NCBI RefSeq assembly: GCF_003113495.2 | Contig: NZ_CP084506.1 | Span: forward strand, 806,001-870,000 | DNA length: 64,000 bases | Reading direction: 5' to 3' | Origin: Edwardsiella tarda ATCC 15947 = NBRC 105688 | GTDB taxonomy: Bacteria > Pseudomonadota > Gammaproteobacteria > Enterobacterales > Enterobacteriaceae | Shown here: in pieces, positions 10,330-19,541 of the stretch | How the letters are laid out: the number at the start of each line of letters is the position of its first letter | Numbering within the stretch: position 1 is the first letter of the stretch | The notes under the pieces: model-generated | What the model saw: the letters and a program-made list of their open reading frames with translations, nothing else | Database searches by the model: none | Told to the model about the DNA's origin: nothing | Program-made: the position numbers and the translations under genes

Positions 10330-10957
10330 TTGAAAATCAATTGATTAAGCGGTTTTCAATCCTACTTGCTTTTCCTCCTGTGTCGTTTTTGTGTCGCAAC
10401 CTCAGAAAGTTGGTCGAATTCGGTCAGGTGATTGACGGCCAGACGTGCCTATCTGCGCAATCAGAGTGATTGATCCCCATCCGCCCATTTCTTGCAAGAC
10501 AGTGCGGGGTACGTCCGCTCGTTTAGACGAGGCGCTGTGCGTGAAAACGACGCGCTTTGCTCGTCGCGTGGGACGAGCTGCCTTAACGCTCTGCGAGAGG
10601 GCGGCGATAAAACCTAAAGAGACGAGCTCTCAGCAGGCCGATGGGCTGAGTGCGGTTATCCTGCTTCACTGAAGGCCATCGATTGACGCGCCCTTCGCGC
10701 CCTTACGGCCTAATCAGTGGGCGCGATGATGGGGGAGGATGGTATCTTGCGGCGTCATGCCGAGGGGGAAATGTCGCGCCTCTGGGGCATATAAGGGGGG
10801 CGCGCGTCTGGCGACACGGGGTAGGGAATGTCTGAAAATTTCCTCGAGCCATTGTTCATCGCCACGACCATCGATAACATCCTCCTCCGCTGTCATGGGG
10901 CCCTTGGTTAGCGTCGGGTGCTTCAGTCTGGGGATAAGCCACCTCATTATGGCACTC
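10330..10957. other. Gene-poor gap between argU and the tRNA cluster
   Basis: About 630 bases without a convincing gene. Open frames here are short, rich in Arg/Ser/Cys and lack ribosome binding sites. No integrase, transposase or clear direct repeat of the argU 3' end is visible by eye. The stretch lies where an argU-integrated element would start, so it may be a decayed attachment flank; that is inference. Confidence 0.5.
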
Positions 10958-11033
10958 GGCCCTTTAGCTCAGCGGTGAGAGCAGTCGGCTCATAACCGAT
11001 TGGTCGCTGGTTCAAACCCAGCAAGGGCCACCA
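10958..11033 (+). tRNA. ileX: tRNA-Ile2 (CAT anticodon, lysidine type)
   Basis: A 76-base tRNA with encoded CCA. The acceptor GGCCCTT pairs with AAGGGCC, and the arm GTCGG-CTCATAA-CCGAT places CAT at 10991-10993. The sequence follows E. coli ileX closely, so it is assigned as the minor isoleucine tRNA whose C34 is changed to lysidine by TilS and which reads AUA, rather than a methionine tRNA. An automated scan may label it Met. Confidence 0.85.
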
Positions 11034-11038
11034 TATAG

Positions 11039-11113
<75 letters not shown>

Positions 11114-11119
11114 ACCTAT

Positions 11120-11196
11120 CCGCCACTAGCTCAGTCTGGTAGAGCCGATAACCTTGAGGTTGTAGGTGCGAGGTTCGAGGCCTCGGTGGCGGACCA
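11120..11196 (+). tRNA. tRNA-like gene with abnormal anticodon arm (possible pseudo-tRNA)
   Basis: A 77-base element 6 bases after tRNA-Gly with the layout of a tRNA. The acceptor CCGCCAC (11120-11126) pairs perfectly with GTGGCGG (11186-11192) and is followed by A and CCA. The D stem is GCTC/GAGC; the T arm is CGAGG-TTCGAGG-CCTCG. The 17-base anticodon arm (11147-11163) does not fold in the normal 5-7-5 way: as spaced it would present TTG in the anticodon position, with only two of five stem pairs (one of them G-T). A 6-bp stem ATAACC/GGTTGT with a 4-base loop is more stable. The identity is therefore uncertain: a degraded tRNA or an unusual tRNA-like RNA. Confidence 0.6.
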
Positions 11197-11507
11197 CCTT
11201 TAGCACGGCCTTCGGCGATGAAGGGGATCCCGGTGCATCTTGCTGTCAGGCACATTTTCTCCGTTTAGCCATGTGACTGACCATCGAGCCAGGATGGGGG
11301 GGAATTCTGGCTTGTGACATGAGAGGCGTGAGTGGGGAGCGGAGGTCAAAGACCTCCACTGAGCAAGGAACGGGGTGGCATCAAGGTGATCGTCGGCGTA
11401 TCTCGGTCTCGGTTGATGTGCGCCATCATGGCGTCAGACACACAAGCGGCGGGCGTCATGGCCGAGTTGCGTTGCATGGTATCTCGCAACCCGACCATGA
11501 TATGGAT
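11197..11507. other. Gap between tRNA cluster and adhesin locus
   Basis: No convincing gene. The stretch holds the trailer of the tRNA transcript and the 3' flank of the convergent adhesin locus. Short frames here have no ribosome binding sites or family resemblance. Confidence 0.45.
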
Positions 11508-12851
11508 TTATAGCCCCTGTCGGCAGACGACATATTCCACATTGCTGCTGACGTTATAGGTTATAGCGCCGCTGGCGAGGACGACATCGTAGTGGTAGGC
11601 CGTATCGTATATTTCACCCGTCCAGTAGACACTGAGAATAAAGCCGGCATTCAGTTGGGTGAGATCGCCCCACTCACTAAACAGCGAGCCACTACCGCGT
11701 ACACCCTGGCCCAACGAAACCTGACTCCTGAGCGGCAAGGCGCCTCCGTTGGCGCGGCAATAGGCATCGGCATTGGCCCAGGGGATCGGCGTGCTGCCAC
11801 CGCTGGCGAACCATCCCGCCAGGGTGAAAGACCAACTGGCTAAGGTGTCTCCGGTGGCGCGAGATTTCACGCTGACGGTTTGTGTCCCTATATGCGCGCT
11901 TTTGAGTGTGACGACGCCATTTGGGCTCACCGCGGTGTAGCTGGTTCCGTCATTTTGTCCATCGACAGCCCATTGATATGCCGTTGGGGCGTTGTCGCTG
12001 AGGTTTAGCTTAAACGTCGCTCCCGCGAAGCCCGTCGTTGGAAAGTTTGTGAGGAAGGTGTGGGGGTTCTTCTCCGTGGTGGCGCTGAGAATCGTCAACG
12101 GCGCGGTGAGTGTCAGCTGAAGCATGGCAGGAGTGGTGGGCAGTGTGGTGCCATCCAGTGTGGGTGTCACGGTGATCTGCCCCACCGATGTGCCGCTGAC
12201 GGTGGCCGTATAGACTCCGCTGCCCTCGCTGGTTTCGCTGGGTTGACTAATTTGCAGCGCTCCACTGGTGATGCCGCTGTTAACGCTATAGGAGAACGTT
12301 AAACGCGGACTAATTCCGCTCACCGGTCGCGTGGCGTTGTCGATCAGGCTAAGTGTCAGTTTCGCGCTGTCGCTGTTATTCGCGGTAAGCGTCATCTTAT
12401 CACTGTTAAACGTTGAGCTCACCAACGGGCGACCGACGATGGACGGGGTTGCGGGAGCCCGTACTTCACGCCCTAAATAGGGATCGGTTGATAGCGGGTC
12501 GGTTGCCGGAGTATAGCCAAATTCAATGTTTTTCCCGATGTCGGCATCGACCAATGTATATTGCCCGCCTGAGGCAATAGGCGTAGGGCTCCCCTCACGG
12601 TACCACTGTAAGAGACTACCGAATTCGGGATCATTATCGGGATCGCTGAACAAAGGAGAACCATATGATTGTAGGGTATCGCCGACCATTGGACGACCAA
12701 TGGGCATGGCGATGGCGACTCCGTCGATAGTCGGCGCATGCCCTTTGACGGGCGGCGTATTGTCGGATGCCGACCATACCGCCAAGCTTGTCATTAGCCC
12801 CCATATCAGTGCCATGACCGGGCTGCCTCCCACTCTGCGGAATTTACACAT
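11508..12851 (-). CDS. ZirS-like secreted adhesin with Ig-like and lectin-like domains
   Basis: A 446-residue exported protein. A signal segment (about residues 1-28, MALIWGLMTSLAVWSAS) is followed by VKGHAPT and a module of about 110 residues: GDTLQSYG..LFSDPDNDPE..LQWYREGSPTP..YTLVDADIGKNIEFGY. This module is clearly related to the N-terminal one of the neighbouring 237-residue protein. Ig-like regions with Ser/Thr-rich strands fill about 130-330. The C-terminal ~110 residues (WANADAYCRANGGALPLRSQ, then YWTGE, then VEYVVCRQ) have the Cys/Trp pattern of the lectin-like domain of invasins and adhesins. The start at 12849-12851 has AGGGG 8 bases upstream. It is the last gene of a three-gene locus. 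The similarity to Salmonella ZirS is inferred from architecture and recall. Confidence 0.75.
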   Translation of the reverse strand: MCKFRRVGGSPVMALIWGLMTSLAVWSASDNTPPVKGHAPTIDGVAIAMPIGRPMVGDTLQSYGSPLFSDPDNDPEFGSLLQWYREGSPTPIASGGQYTLVDADIGKNIEFGYTPATDPLSTDPYLGREVRAPATPSIVGRPLVSSTFNSDKMTLTANNSDSAKLTLSLIDNATRPVSGISPRLTFSYSVNSGITSGALQISQPSETSEGSGVYTATVSGTSVGQITVTPTLDGTTLPTTPAMLQLTLTAPLTILSATTEKNPHTFLTNFPTTGFAGATFKLNLSDNAPTAYQWAVDGQNDGTSYTAVSPNGVVTLKSAHIGTQTVSVKSRATGDTLASWSFTLAGWFASGGSTPIPWANADAYCRANGGALPLRSQVSLGQGVRGSGSLFSEWGDLTQLNAGFILSVYWTGEIYDTAYHYDVVLASGAITYNVSSNVEYVVCRQGL

Positions 12852-13009
12852 GTAGTTATCCCCTGCTGCTGGTATTAAGTGCGTTGTCGCGCATCCTCCC
12901 TCCTGTTGCATGACGAGAGGGAGGATATCGTTATTACCGTCGGGTAAATCGATGATTTATCCGATGTTGGCGGTGGTAAGAAGAACGGGTCAGTCGGTGT
13001 CGTGCCCGT

Positions 13010-13723
13010 TTATTGTTTCGTCGCAATTACCTGGATCTTGCGTTTCTGATCAGTGCCTTGAACGGTGTAAGTGTTAGTATTCGAGCCGATATCTTGATAG
13101 TTACCGGAGCCAGGTGTGGTTTCAATCTGCCATTGGTAGTTGACCGGCCCGCTACAGACGGAGCCCGAGGTACAGGTAGCCGTGGCGGTCAGTGTCTCGT
13201 TGACGAGAGGGTTTGCGCCGCTCATGCCGCTGATGACCACCGAGACGACATCGTTGGCATCGGTGACAACACTGCCGTTACCGTTGTCTGAACCATCGGT
13301 AGCGCCGCCATGGCTGGAGTACATTTCATCGCCATCCGCCGGGTCGGTTACCGTGGGATCGGTGTGGGCAATGACGCCGACCTTGATCGTGTGACCGATA
13401 TCGCCTTGGCTCAGTGTATAGCTATCACCGGTCGCACCGCCGATGGGAGAGCCGTCGCTATACCATTGATAGGTCGAGCTGTTCTCGCTATCGCCATCCT
13501 GATCGTTAAAGATGCCTTTCGTCACGGAGAGGGTATCTCCGACGCTGGCGACCTTATTGCCATCAAGATCATGAAACTGAATCCCGATATCGTTATATGC
13601 TGGCTTATGTCCCTTTACGCTTTCCGTCGGGGGAGAGGTGGCCGCCAAGGCGGCACCCGAGATAGCGAGAATGAGCGAGGCCGATAGCGCTCGTTTCTTA
13701 AATTGCATGATTCCTGTCTTCAT
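13010..13723 (-). CDS. ZirU-like exported Ig-domain protein
   Basis: A 237-residue protein with a clear signal peptide (ending about residue 28, AALAA). Module 1 (about 35-145) starts VKGHKPAYNDIGIQF and contains GDTLSVTKGIFNDQDGD, QWYSDGSPIGG and YTLSQGDIGHTIKVG. It matches the first module of the downstream 446-residue protein. Module 2 (about 155-237) contains ISGMSGANPLVNETL, two Cys, YQWQIE and a C-terminal QKRKIQVIATKQ. It matches the last domain of the outer-membrane barrel protein encoded just upstream. The start has GGAG 6 bases away. Such a small passenger next to an inverse autotransporter is the arrangement of Salmonella zirTSU; function is inferred as a secreted or surface-bound partner. 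Confidence 0.75.
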   Translation of the reverse strand: MKTGIMQFKKRALSASLILAISGAALAATSPPTESVKGHKPAYNDIGIQFHDLDGNKVASVGDTLSVTKGIFNDQDGDSENSSTYQWYSDGSPIGGATGDSYTLSQGDIGHTIKVGVIAHTDPTVTDPADGDEMYSSHGGATDGSDNGNGSVVTDANDVVSVVISGMSGANPLVNETLTATATCTSGSVCSGPVNYQWQIETTPGSGNYQDIGSNTNTYTVQGTDQKRKIQVIATKQ

Positions 13724-13859
13724 TACCTACTCCAGTTTTTTCATTTGATTGACTGCTTGTGAATAGATCCACACGGCATTGCTCGTTGCGCGCTAGCCGC
13801 CTATCTTCGCCATTGGACGCGACGACGGGGCGCGCTCCGCATGCGTGCGGTACCGCGCG

Positions 13860-16052
13860 CTATTCTGGATTGACGATGACCTGAATACGGCGTTTCTGAT
13901 CGCTCCCTATGGGGGTATAGGTCGTAGCGTTGGCTCCCGGAATATCGCTATAACGCCCACTGTTAATGGCGTCCTCGATTTGCCATTGGTAACGCAACGC
14001 GCTTGGGCATCCAGCCGTTCCACAACTGACCTGTGCACTCAACGTCTCGCCGACCAAGGGATAGCCCTTCACTAGTCCGCTAATGGTGATGCTGATATCC
14101 GGGTGGACAAAGGTGATATCTTGGTACTGTGTCTGGCCATCTATTTCCGCAGTTACGCGGGTGATGCCTGCATTCGTGTTGGTGACAGCGATGTGGGCGA
14201 TGCCACGGGAGTCGGTTTTCACGGTGAGCGTGGTAGGTTGTGCGCCATTATTGGTATGGAGGATCACCTCGCGATCGACCAAGGGATTGCCTTGGCTATC
14301 TTGCACGATAAAATCCACACCGATCTGATCCCTGCCGTTGGCAAGGGCATAGTCGCCGGTAACGATTGGGGCGCTGCGCAATACCGCCTGGAGCGGCTGT
14401 ACGGTGACCACCAAGGTTTCGCTGTTGGACGGGTTGCCCTGGCTATCGAAAGCTATCGCCGTCAGATGGTAGGTATTAGCGGCGATCTCCTCTGCCGTGG
14501 GCGTGGGGGCGGCGTTGCGCGCGCGCGCTACCTTATAGGGCGGTAGCGTTAAGCGAAAATGCGTTTTATCGAGTGCGATCAACTGGCCACCGGCGGCGGC
14601 GAGGCCGCCATCCTGCCAGCTTATCTGCTCAATGCCATATTTACTTTGCAGTATTGCGCTGAGTGTATGTACGCTTCCAGGCCAAGCGCGGATAGCATGA
14701 CTCGATAACGCCAGATGGATAAGATCTTGCTTCTTATACTCCAACACGATGTTGTTATTCCGTTCGACGAGATTGTAGCGTGCCTCATCGATACGGCGGG
14801 TTGCTGCGACGGCGCCGGGATCAATTTGTGACTGCCATTCGGCACCAGGATGATAATTTAATTGGATGTTAAATTGGGTGTCATTATGCCCCTCTTTCCC
14901 TAGACGTTCATCGATGCCGATCGTTAATAATGGGAAGGGGGTGTAGTTAATTCCAGCAGTCAGTGCGGATGGGTTGCGCTGGAGATTATCTTTGCCGAAT
15001 AATGCGACGTGCTCCCCCTGATATTGTTCATAAACCAGTTTGGCACCTAATTGAGGTAATGCCGGTAGCCAACCATTGGCGCGTAGGTCAAAACCATTGG
15101 CGGCTCGTTCATCGTAGTCGGCAAAATCATGTGACTGATGCCAACTACCCAATCGAAAATAGCTATTCGCCGATAGCTGTAAATAATCGGTCCATGCTTC
15201 GGCTCCTATGCCAATACGTGAATTATGGCCAGTGAGATCGCGATCATAAAAAGTGTTGAGGCCGAATAACCAGTTGCCGAATAAAGTTCGAGCGCCTACG
15301 CCGATATTCATAGTATGACGATGATCCTTATTTCGAGCACCGAGCTGAGTAAAGAGCGTTAGGTTGGGGGTATCCGAGAGCGGGAGTAACCAATCCAATG
15401 CACTTTCTTGCAGGGAGAAGTTCTTATCGACGTTTAACTGAACACGTGCTGTGCCATATTGTTTCAACCAGGTTTGAATTTCCTCATTGGCTGCGCTGGT
15501 AGCCAGCGTGCGTGCCAGTGACGTGGTCGCCTCAGAGGGATGGGATGAGGCGAGCGCCATGCCTGCCTGCATCAGCGGTGCTGGCGGCTGCAGCCAGGTT
15601 TCTCGGCGTGATGAGTCCACGCGACTCCGTTGTGCCGCGCTCTCCTCGTCATGTTGCCGCCGCTTCTCCATCGCTGGGTTAGGGACATCGATTTCATCCC
15701 CGGGCCCTACCTGCATAAAGCCATGCGCAAAGTGGCGAAATTGATTGAGTTTCTCGAGCTGAGCTGGTGTTGTGTTAAATTTAGCCGCGATACTAGCGAT
15801 GCTGTCATCGTTGCGTAATATATAAGGCTGCGTGGATGTATAAACTGGCCGCGGCGGCACCTCGGCACGCGCAACGATAACGGGGGTAAATGTCATGCTG
15901 ATAGGGGAAAGGATCTGGCAGATCACGTTAACCCAAGTCAGCATTTGTCGACGCTTTTTGACGCTTGTCGACGTAGAAACGATGGCACAACTTACCCTGT
16001 TTTTCATATCGCCTATCTCATGCAGCAGATCCAATCCTAGTCGCTTACTCAT
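13860..16052 (-). CDS. ZirT-like inverse autotransporter (intimin/invasin beta-domain)
   Basis: A 730-residue outer-membrane protein of the intimin/invasin group. A long signal region (about 1-65, with the hydrophobic stretch WVNVICQILSPISMTFTPVIVARA) leads to a LysM peptidoglycan-binding domain (YILRNDDSIASIAAKF...PGDEIDVP) and a helical linker. The inverse-autotransporter beta-barrel follows (LFTQLGARNKDHRHTMNIGVG, WLFGLNTFYDRDL, GWLPALPQLGAKLVYEQY). After it come a D0-like segment, a Big-1 type Ig domain (GNPLVDREVILHTNNGAQ, then TDSRGIAHIAVTN) and a last Ig-like module ending QKRRIQVIVNPE, shared with the next gene. The start at 16050-16052 has GAGG 5 bases upstream; 16007 is possible. 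The short passenger suggests it exports or anchors the two downstream proteins. Confidence 0.85.
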   Translation of the reverse strand: MSKRLGLDLLHEIGDMKNRVSCAIVSTSTSVKKRRQMLTWVNVICQILSPISMTFTPVIVARAEVPPRPVYTSTQPYILRNDDSIASIAAKFNTTPAQLEKLNQFRHFAHGFMQVGPGDEIDVPNPAMEKRRQHDEESAAQRSRVDSSRRETWLQPPAPLMQAGMALASSHPSEATTSLARTLATSAANEEIQTWLKQYGTARVQLNVDKNFSLQESALDWLLPLSDTPNLTLFTQLGARNKDHRHTMNIGVGARTLFGNWLFGLNTFYDRDLTGHNSRIGIGAEAWTDYLQLSANSYFRLGSWHQSHDFADYDERAANGFDLRANGWLPALPQLGAKLVYEQYQGEHVALFGKDNLQRNPSALTAGINYTPFPLLTIGIDERLGKEGHNDTQFNIQLNYHPGAEWQSQIDPGAVAATRRIDEARYNLVERNNNIVLEYKKQDLIHLALSSHAIRAWPGSVHTLSAILQSKYGIEQISWQDGGLAAAGGQLIALDKTHFRLTLPPYKVARARNAAPTPTAEEIAANTYHLTAIAFDSQGNPSNSETLVVTVQPLQAVLRSAPIVTGDYALANGRDQIGVDFIVQDSQGNPLVDREVILHTNNGAQPTTLTVKTDSRGIAHIAVTNTNAGITRVTAEIDGQTQYQDITFVHPDISITISGLVKGYPLVGETLSAQVSCGTAGCPSALRYQWQIEDAINSGRYSDIPGANATTYTPIGSDQKRRIQVIVNPE

Positions 16053-16262
16053 CAACGCCTCATTTGAATTGGCGTGATGTGATGCGCTTAACATATTATT
16101 TTTAGTGTCTGTTAATGATTTAAAATGTGCAGATTTTATAGATTCATGCATTTTTATTTTTTTCTAAAAACGCTGCACTTTGTTGGCTTAATTTCGTCAG
16201 ATGAATGTGCTGATATTACTAATGATGATAGAAAAACAACCAATTCTCTAGAGGTGTTCAGC
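16053..16262. other. Divergent promoter region of adhesin locus and AraC regulator
   Basis: A 210-base AT-rich gap between two divergent starts. It should contain both promoters and the regulator's binding sites. I looked for a Zur-like palindrome, since the Salmonella zir genes respond to zinc, and saw none. Confidence 0.5.
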
Positions 16263-17159
16263 ATGAATACTCTGACTAAATCACTTACCGTGCATACTAT
16301 TGAAGATATTAACCAATGGGTCGTTTTTCTAAAAGAGAATACCTATTGCGGTGATATTCAATTGTTTACTCCGGAGCATTTGGACTTTTATGGTGAGGTT
16401 AACTTATCAATTACACCTGATAAGGGAACGATCATGAACGTCTTTAGTACACCGAGTAGTGTGGTAAAAAATGAGAGAAGCAATGATGTATTTGCCTTGA
16501 TTTATATGGATACGCCACTTTATTGTGTCTATCGTGATAAGTTGATTGAGGGGGCGGGGAAGGATACATTGCTGGTAAATGGCGGCAACCCATTTACCCT
16601 AGGTTCGAAATATCTTCGTCATTCCACGACGGTGATTTTTACGCTATCACAACTAGGGTCGAATAACGCATCGATTACTACGCTGTTCGATGGCCGGATG
16701 GCCTCTACACTTCAGTTTGGTTCGCTGATCAACAAAGTGATGGCAGAGATTTCGAGTCAGCATGCTCAACGAGAAAAACTACAAATACTTATTGATATAC
16801 TTAACTTATCGACGGGCTCAGCCAAGCGTTACCATAGCTCACGGTTTAATAAACTATGTGCATTAATACAACAGAATAGTCATCTAGATGATTTTTCATT
16901 GAAGGACTTAGTCGATTTGAGCGGTCTATCACTACGTACGATTCAATACATATTTTCTCGTGAGCAGACGCGATTTAAGGATCTCATTACCAAATTTCGT
17001 ATCGAGGTTGTACAGCAACAGATTCGCAGTGATCCCGCCCGGCCATTACAGGATATCGTAGTGAACAGCGGCTTTCGTTCGGTGTATGCGGCCTCCCGCC
17101 TGTTTCATCGTAAGTATGGCGAGTCGCTGTTTGACTATTATGCAAAATATAAGCTTTGA
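16263..17159 (+). CDS. AraC-family transcriptional regulator
   Basis: A 298-residue regulator. The N-terminal two thirds is an unassigned sensing region. The C-terminal ~100 residues form the double helix-turn-helix of AraC proteins: FSLKDLVDLSGLSLRTIQYIFSREQ, then PLQDIVVNSGFRSVYAASRLFHRKYGESLFDYYAKY. The start at 16263 follows GAGGTG; longer in-frame reading into the intergenic region is not supported. The gene is clearly more AT-rich than the backbone genes, with codons such as TTA and ATA frequent, suggesting acquisition. Being divergent from the inverse-autotransporter operon, it probably controls it. Confidence 0.85.
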   Translation: MNTLTKSLTVHTIEDINQWVVFLKENTYCGDIQLFTPEHLDFYGEVNLSITPDKGTIMNVFSTPSSVVKNERSNDVFALIYMDTPLYCVYRDKLIEGAGKDTLLVNGGNPFTLGSKYLRHSTTVIFTLSQLGSNNASITTLFDGRMASTLQFGSLINKVMAEISSQHAQREKLQILIDILNLSTGSAKRYHSSRFNKLCALIQQNSHLDDFSLKDLVDLSGLSLRTIQYIFSREQTRFKDLITKFRIEVVQQQIRSDPARPLQDIVVNSGFRSVYAASRLFHRKYGESLFDYYAKYKL

Positions 17160-17228
17160 GACGGTGTGAAAAGGAAAGGTCTTCCTCATGATGGATGGTG
17201 GAGACGGTATGGGATCCTCTTGGTTAGA

Positions 17229-17266
17229 CCCCGCCTTTGCCGCGAATGTCGATCGGTAAGGCGGGG
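17229..17266. other. Hairpin between AraC regulator and chemoreceptor genes
   Basis: CCCCGCCTT at 17229-17237 pairs with AAGGCGGGG at 17258-17266 around a 20-base loop. It lies between two convergent genes and may help stop transcription from both sides, but lacks a T run on either strand. Confidence 0.4.
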
Positions 17267-17276
17267 CGCTGCGGGG

Positions 17277-19175
17277 TTAGAGCTTGAAGCTGCGGACAAC
17301 CTGTGCCAATTGCACGGTCTGTTCCTCCATGGATTGCGCGGCGGTTGCGACCTCTTCCACTAATACGGCATTCTGCTGGGTAGTGCTGTCCAGCTGGGTG
17401 ATGGCGACATTGATCTGTTCGATACCACGGCTTTGCTCATCGCTGGAGTGGCTGATCTCCGAGATCAGCAGGTTGACGCCTTCTACCTTCTGCGCCAAGG
17501 CATGCATGCTGTCGCCGGCTTGACGAACCAGATCGCTGCCTTGCCCAATGTTGCTGACGGACGTTTCGATCAGTTTCTTGATCTCCTGTGCCGACTGGGC
17601 GCTGCGTTGCGCCAAGGCGCGGACTTCGCTGGCGACCACGGCGAAGCCTCGACCATGTTCTCCCGCTCGTGCCGCCTCGACGGCGGCGTTAAGGGCCAGG
17701 ATATTGGTCTGGAAGGCGATGCCATCGATGACGGCGATGATCTCGACGATTTCTGCTGAGGAGTGGCTGATGTGCCCCATGGTGGTGACGACCTCATTCA
17801 CCACGGCGGTGCCCGCCTTGGCGGCAGTGGTGGCCTGGGTAGCCAACTGATGAGCCTGTTGGGCATTGTTGGCATTCAGGCGTACGGTACCGGTTAACTC
17901 CTCCATCGAGGCGGCGGTTTCGACGATGGCGGCAGATTGTTCCTCGGTGCGTGAGGAGAGATCGATATTCCCCCCGGCTATTTGGCGTGAGGCGCTGGAG
18001 ATGGCCAAGGCGCTTTGTTCCACTTGGCGCATCAGGTGATGGAGGAAACTGATAAACGCATTAAAGCTATCGACCACCTGATTGAATTCAGGGCTACGGC
18101 TGGCGGCGAGTCGACGCGTCAGGTCGGCTCCTCCGCTGGAGAGCGCCTTAATATTGTTATTCAGCAGAGTCACGTTAGCAAAGACGTTACGAATGATGGC
18201 CATCAGGATGAGTACGATGATCACCCCCATCACCCCCTGTATGATGGCCAGTTGGCTCAGCACCTCGAAGGAGTGATGCTCTAAGAGGCGATTAGTGACG
18301 TCGACCGCCAAATACCAAGGCGTCCCGGCGATGGGGAGCAGGAAGAGTGAATGACGCCCATCCTCCCCCTGGTATTCGCCTTGCCTCTCCCCCTTGCTCT
18401 CTTGCTTGAGTAGCGTCAGTAGCGGTGTCGCCAATGGCAGGGAGAGATCGCGCAAGTTAGCCAGTGTAGCGTGTTCGGCATTGGGGGTGCCGTCGCCGAT
18501 GATTTTACCATCGGCCTCGACGATCAACACCGTGCCGTCAATCGTCTTGCTCATCTGTTGGGCGAGTTGATTAAAGAATCCCAAGGTCACATCGATGGTC
18601 GAGACACCCCAAGGCTGGCCATTTTTACTTATCGCCATGGCGCAGTTGGTTCTTGGCTGTGAGCTCGCCGCATCCTGGTAGGCATTGGCCCAGGCGCATT
18701 CGCCGGCGGGCGCGTTTAATCCCGCCAGATACCAACTCTGTTGCCAATATTTCTGGGAGGTGGGCTGATTCCATACGCTATTGAGCTGGAGTACACCGCT
18801 GGCGTCACGGGCATAGAAGGTGCTGAAGCGTTCTTTAGCCGGATCGCGTTTTCCGGGTAGCGGCCAGATCCCACCGCCAAAAATATTGCTGTCGCCATAT
18901 TGATTAATCAGCGGAGGTAATAGGTGATCGAGTTGTTCACTGGGGAGGTTGCTGACCAACTCGGTGATAGCGCGTTGTTGCGCCTTTACCCGGTTCATCT
19001 GCTCTTTAATGATATCGCTTTGTGCCTCAGCGCTAACCTTGATATTTCTGACTTCGGTTTCGACCAGTTGAGGTGAGATGAATAGCTTGATAATGATATT
19101 GCTGACAACGATCAACACAATAAAAAAACTAATGAATAACAGGACGATCCTTCCCTGCGTATTTTTCCAGGTCAT
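17277..19175 (-). CDS. Methyl-accepting chemotaxis protein with dCache-like sensor
   Basis: A 632-residue transmembrane chemoreceptor. Helix 1 is at about residues 8-33; a periplasmic sensor of about 270 residues has Cache features ([34 protein letters not shown]). Helix 2 is at about 305-330, followed by a HAMP-like linker and a cytoplasmic signalling domain with the hairpin tip [31 protein letters not shown] typical of receptors that bind CheA/CheW. The C-terminus ends VVRSFKL without an NWETF-type CheR tether, so methylation depends on other receptors. It is monocistronic; the ligand is unknown, though Cache domains often bind amino acids or organic acids. Confidence 0.92.
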   Translation of the reverse strand: MTWKNTQGRIVLLFISFFIVLIVVSNIIIKLFISPQLVETEVRNIKVSAEAQSDIIKEQMNRVKAQQRAITELVSNLPSEQLDHLLPPLINQYGDSNIFGGGIWPLPGKRDPAKERFSTFYARDASGVLQLNSVWNQPTSQKYWQQSWYLAGLNAPAGECAWANAYQDAASSQPRTNCAMAISKNGQPWGVSTIDVTLGFFNQLAQQMSKTIDGTVLIVEADGKIIGDGTPNAEHATLANLRDLSLPLATPLLTLLKQESKGERQGEYQGEDGRHSLFLLPIAGTPWYLAVDVTNRLLEHHSFEVLSQLAIIQGVMGVIIVLILMAIIRNVFANVTLLNNNIKALSSGGADLTRRLAASRSPEFNQVVDSFNAFISFLHHLMRQVEQSALAISSASRQIAGGNIDLSSRTEEQSAAIVETAASMEELTGTVRLNANNAQQAHQLATQATTAAKAGTAVVNEVVTTMGHISHSSAEIVEIIAVIDGIAFQTNILALNAAVEAARAGEHGRGFAVVASEVRALAQRSAQSAQEIKKLIETSVSNIGQGSDLVRQAGDSMHALAQKVEGVNLLISEISHSSDEQSRGIEQINVAITQLDSTTQQNAVLVEEVATAAQSMEEQTVQLAQVVRSFKL

Positions 19176-19506
19176 GATGCGCTATCTCTTTTTTATGGGG
19201 GTAGCGCTTACAACGGCATTTTTTACTATTCCTTTAATTCATTTTTTTAATGGCGTGAGCGGCGTGGCGATCTTTAAATAAGAAAGTAATTTTTAGATGA
19301 TAATATTCTTTTTCTTCCCCATTGCTTTACGAGGTAAAAACTGACTAGGTGCTAGGGCTGCCGTTTATTATTCCTGCTCATATGAGTAGGCTAGATAAAG
19401 TATGCCCGAGAGGAATTAAATATTGCTATGGAAATTATTCTGGGCGGAATTAAATTCTGGCACGGAGCTCAGCAAGGATAGCGGGCATCACAGGCGCGAG
19501 GGAAAG
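19176..19506. other. AT-rich gap between chemoreceptor and trimeric autotransporter
   Basis: No gene is seen in this AT-rich stretch. It includes the upstream region of the chemoreceptor gene on one side and the end of the autotransporter transcript on the other. Confidence 0.5.
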
Positions 19507-19534
19507 CACCTTCCCGGCGTGAGCCGGGAAGGTG
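19507..19534 (-). terminator. Terminator-like hairpin after the trimeric autotransporter
   Basis: A perfect 12-bp stem, CACCTTCCCGGC with GCCGGGAAGGTG, around a GTGA loop, 8 bases beyond the stop of the autotransporter gene. On the minus strand it is followed by CTTTCCC, a weak T tract. Confidence 0.65.
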
Positions 19535-19541
19535 GGATAAC

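Noticed and set aside
10330..10957. Remnant integrase gene after argU
   Set aside because: Short frames here show no integrase motifs.
10958..11033. Reading the CAT tRNA as tRNA-Met
   Set aside because: Its body follows ileX, so tRNA-Ile2 is preferred; a scan with a TilS-specific model could decide.
16053..16262. A zinc-uptake regulator (Zur) box before the adhesin locus
   Set aside because: The Salmonella zir genes respond to zinc, but no GTTATA-N-TATAAC type palindrome was seen.
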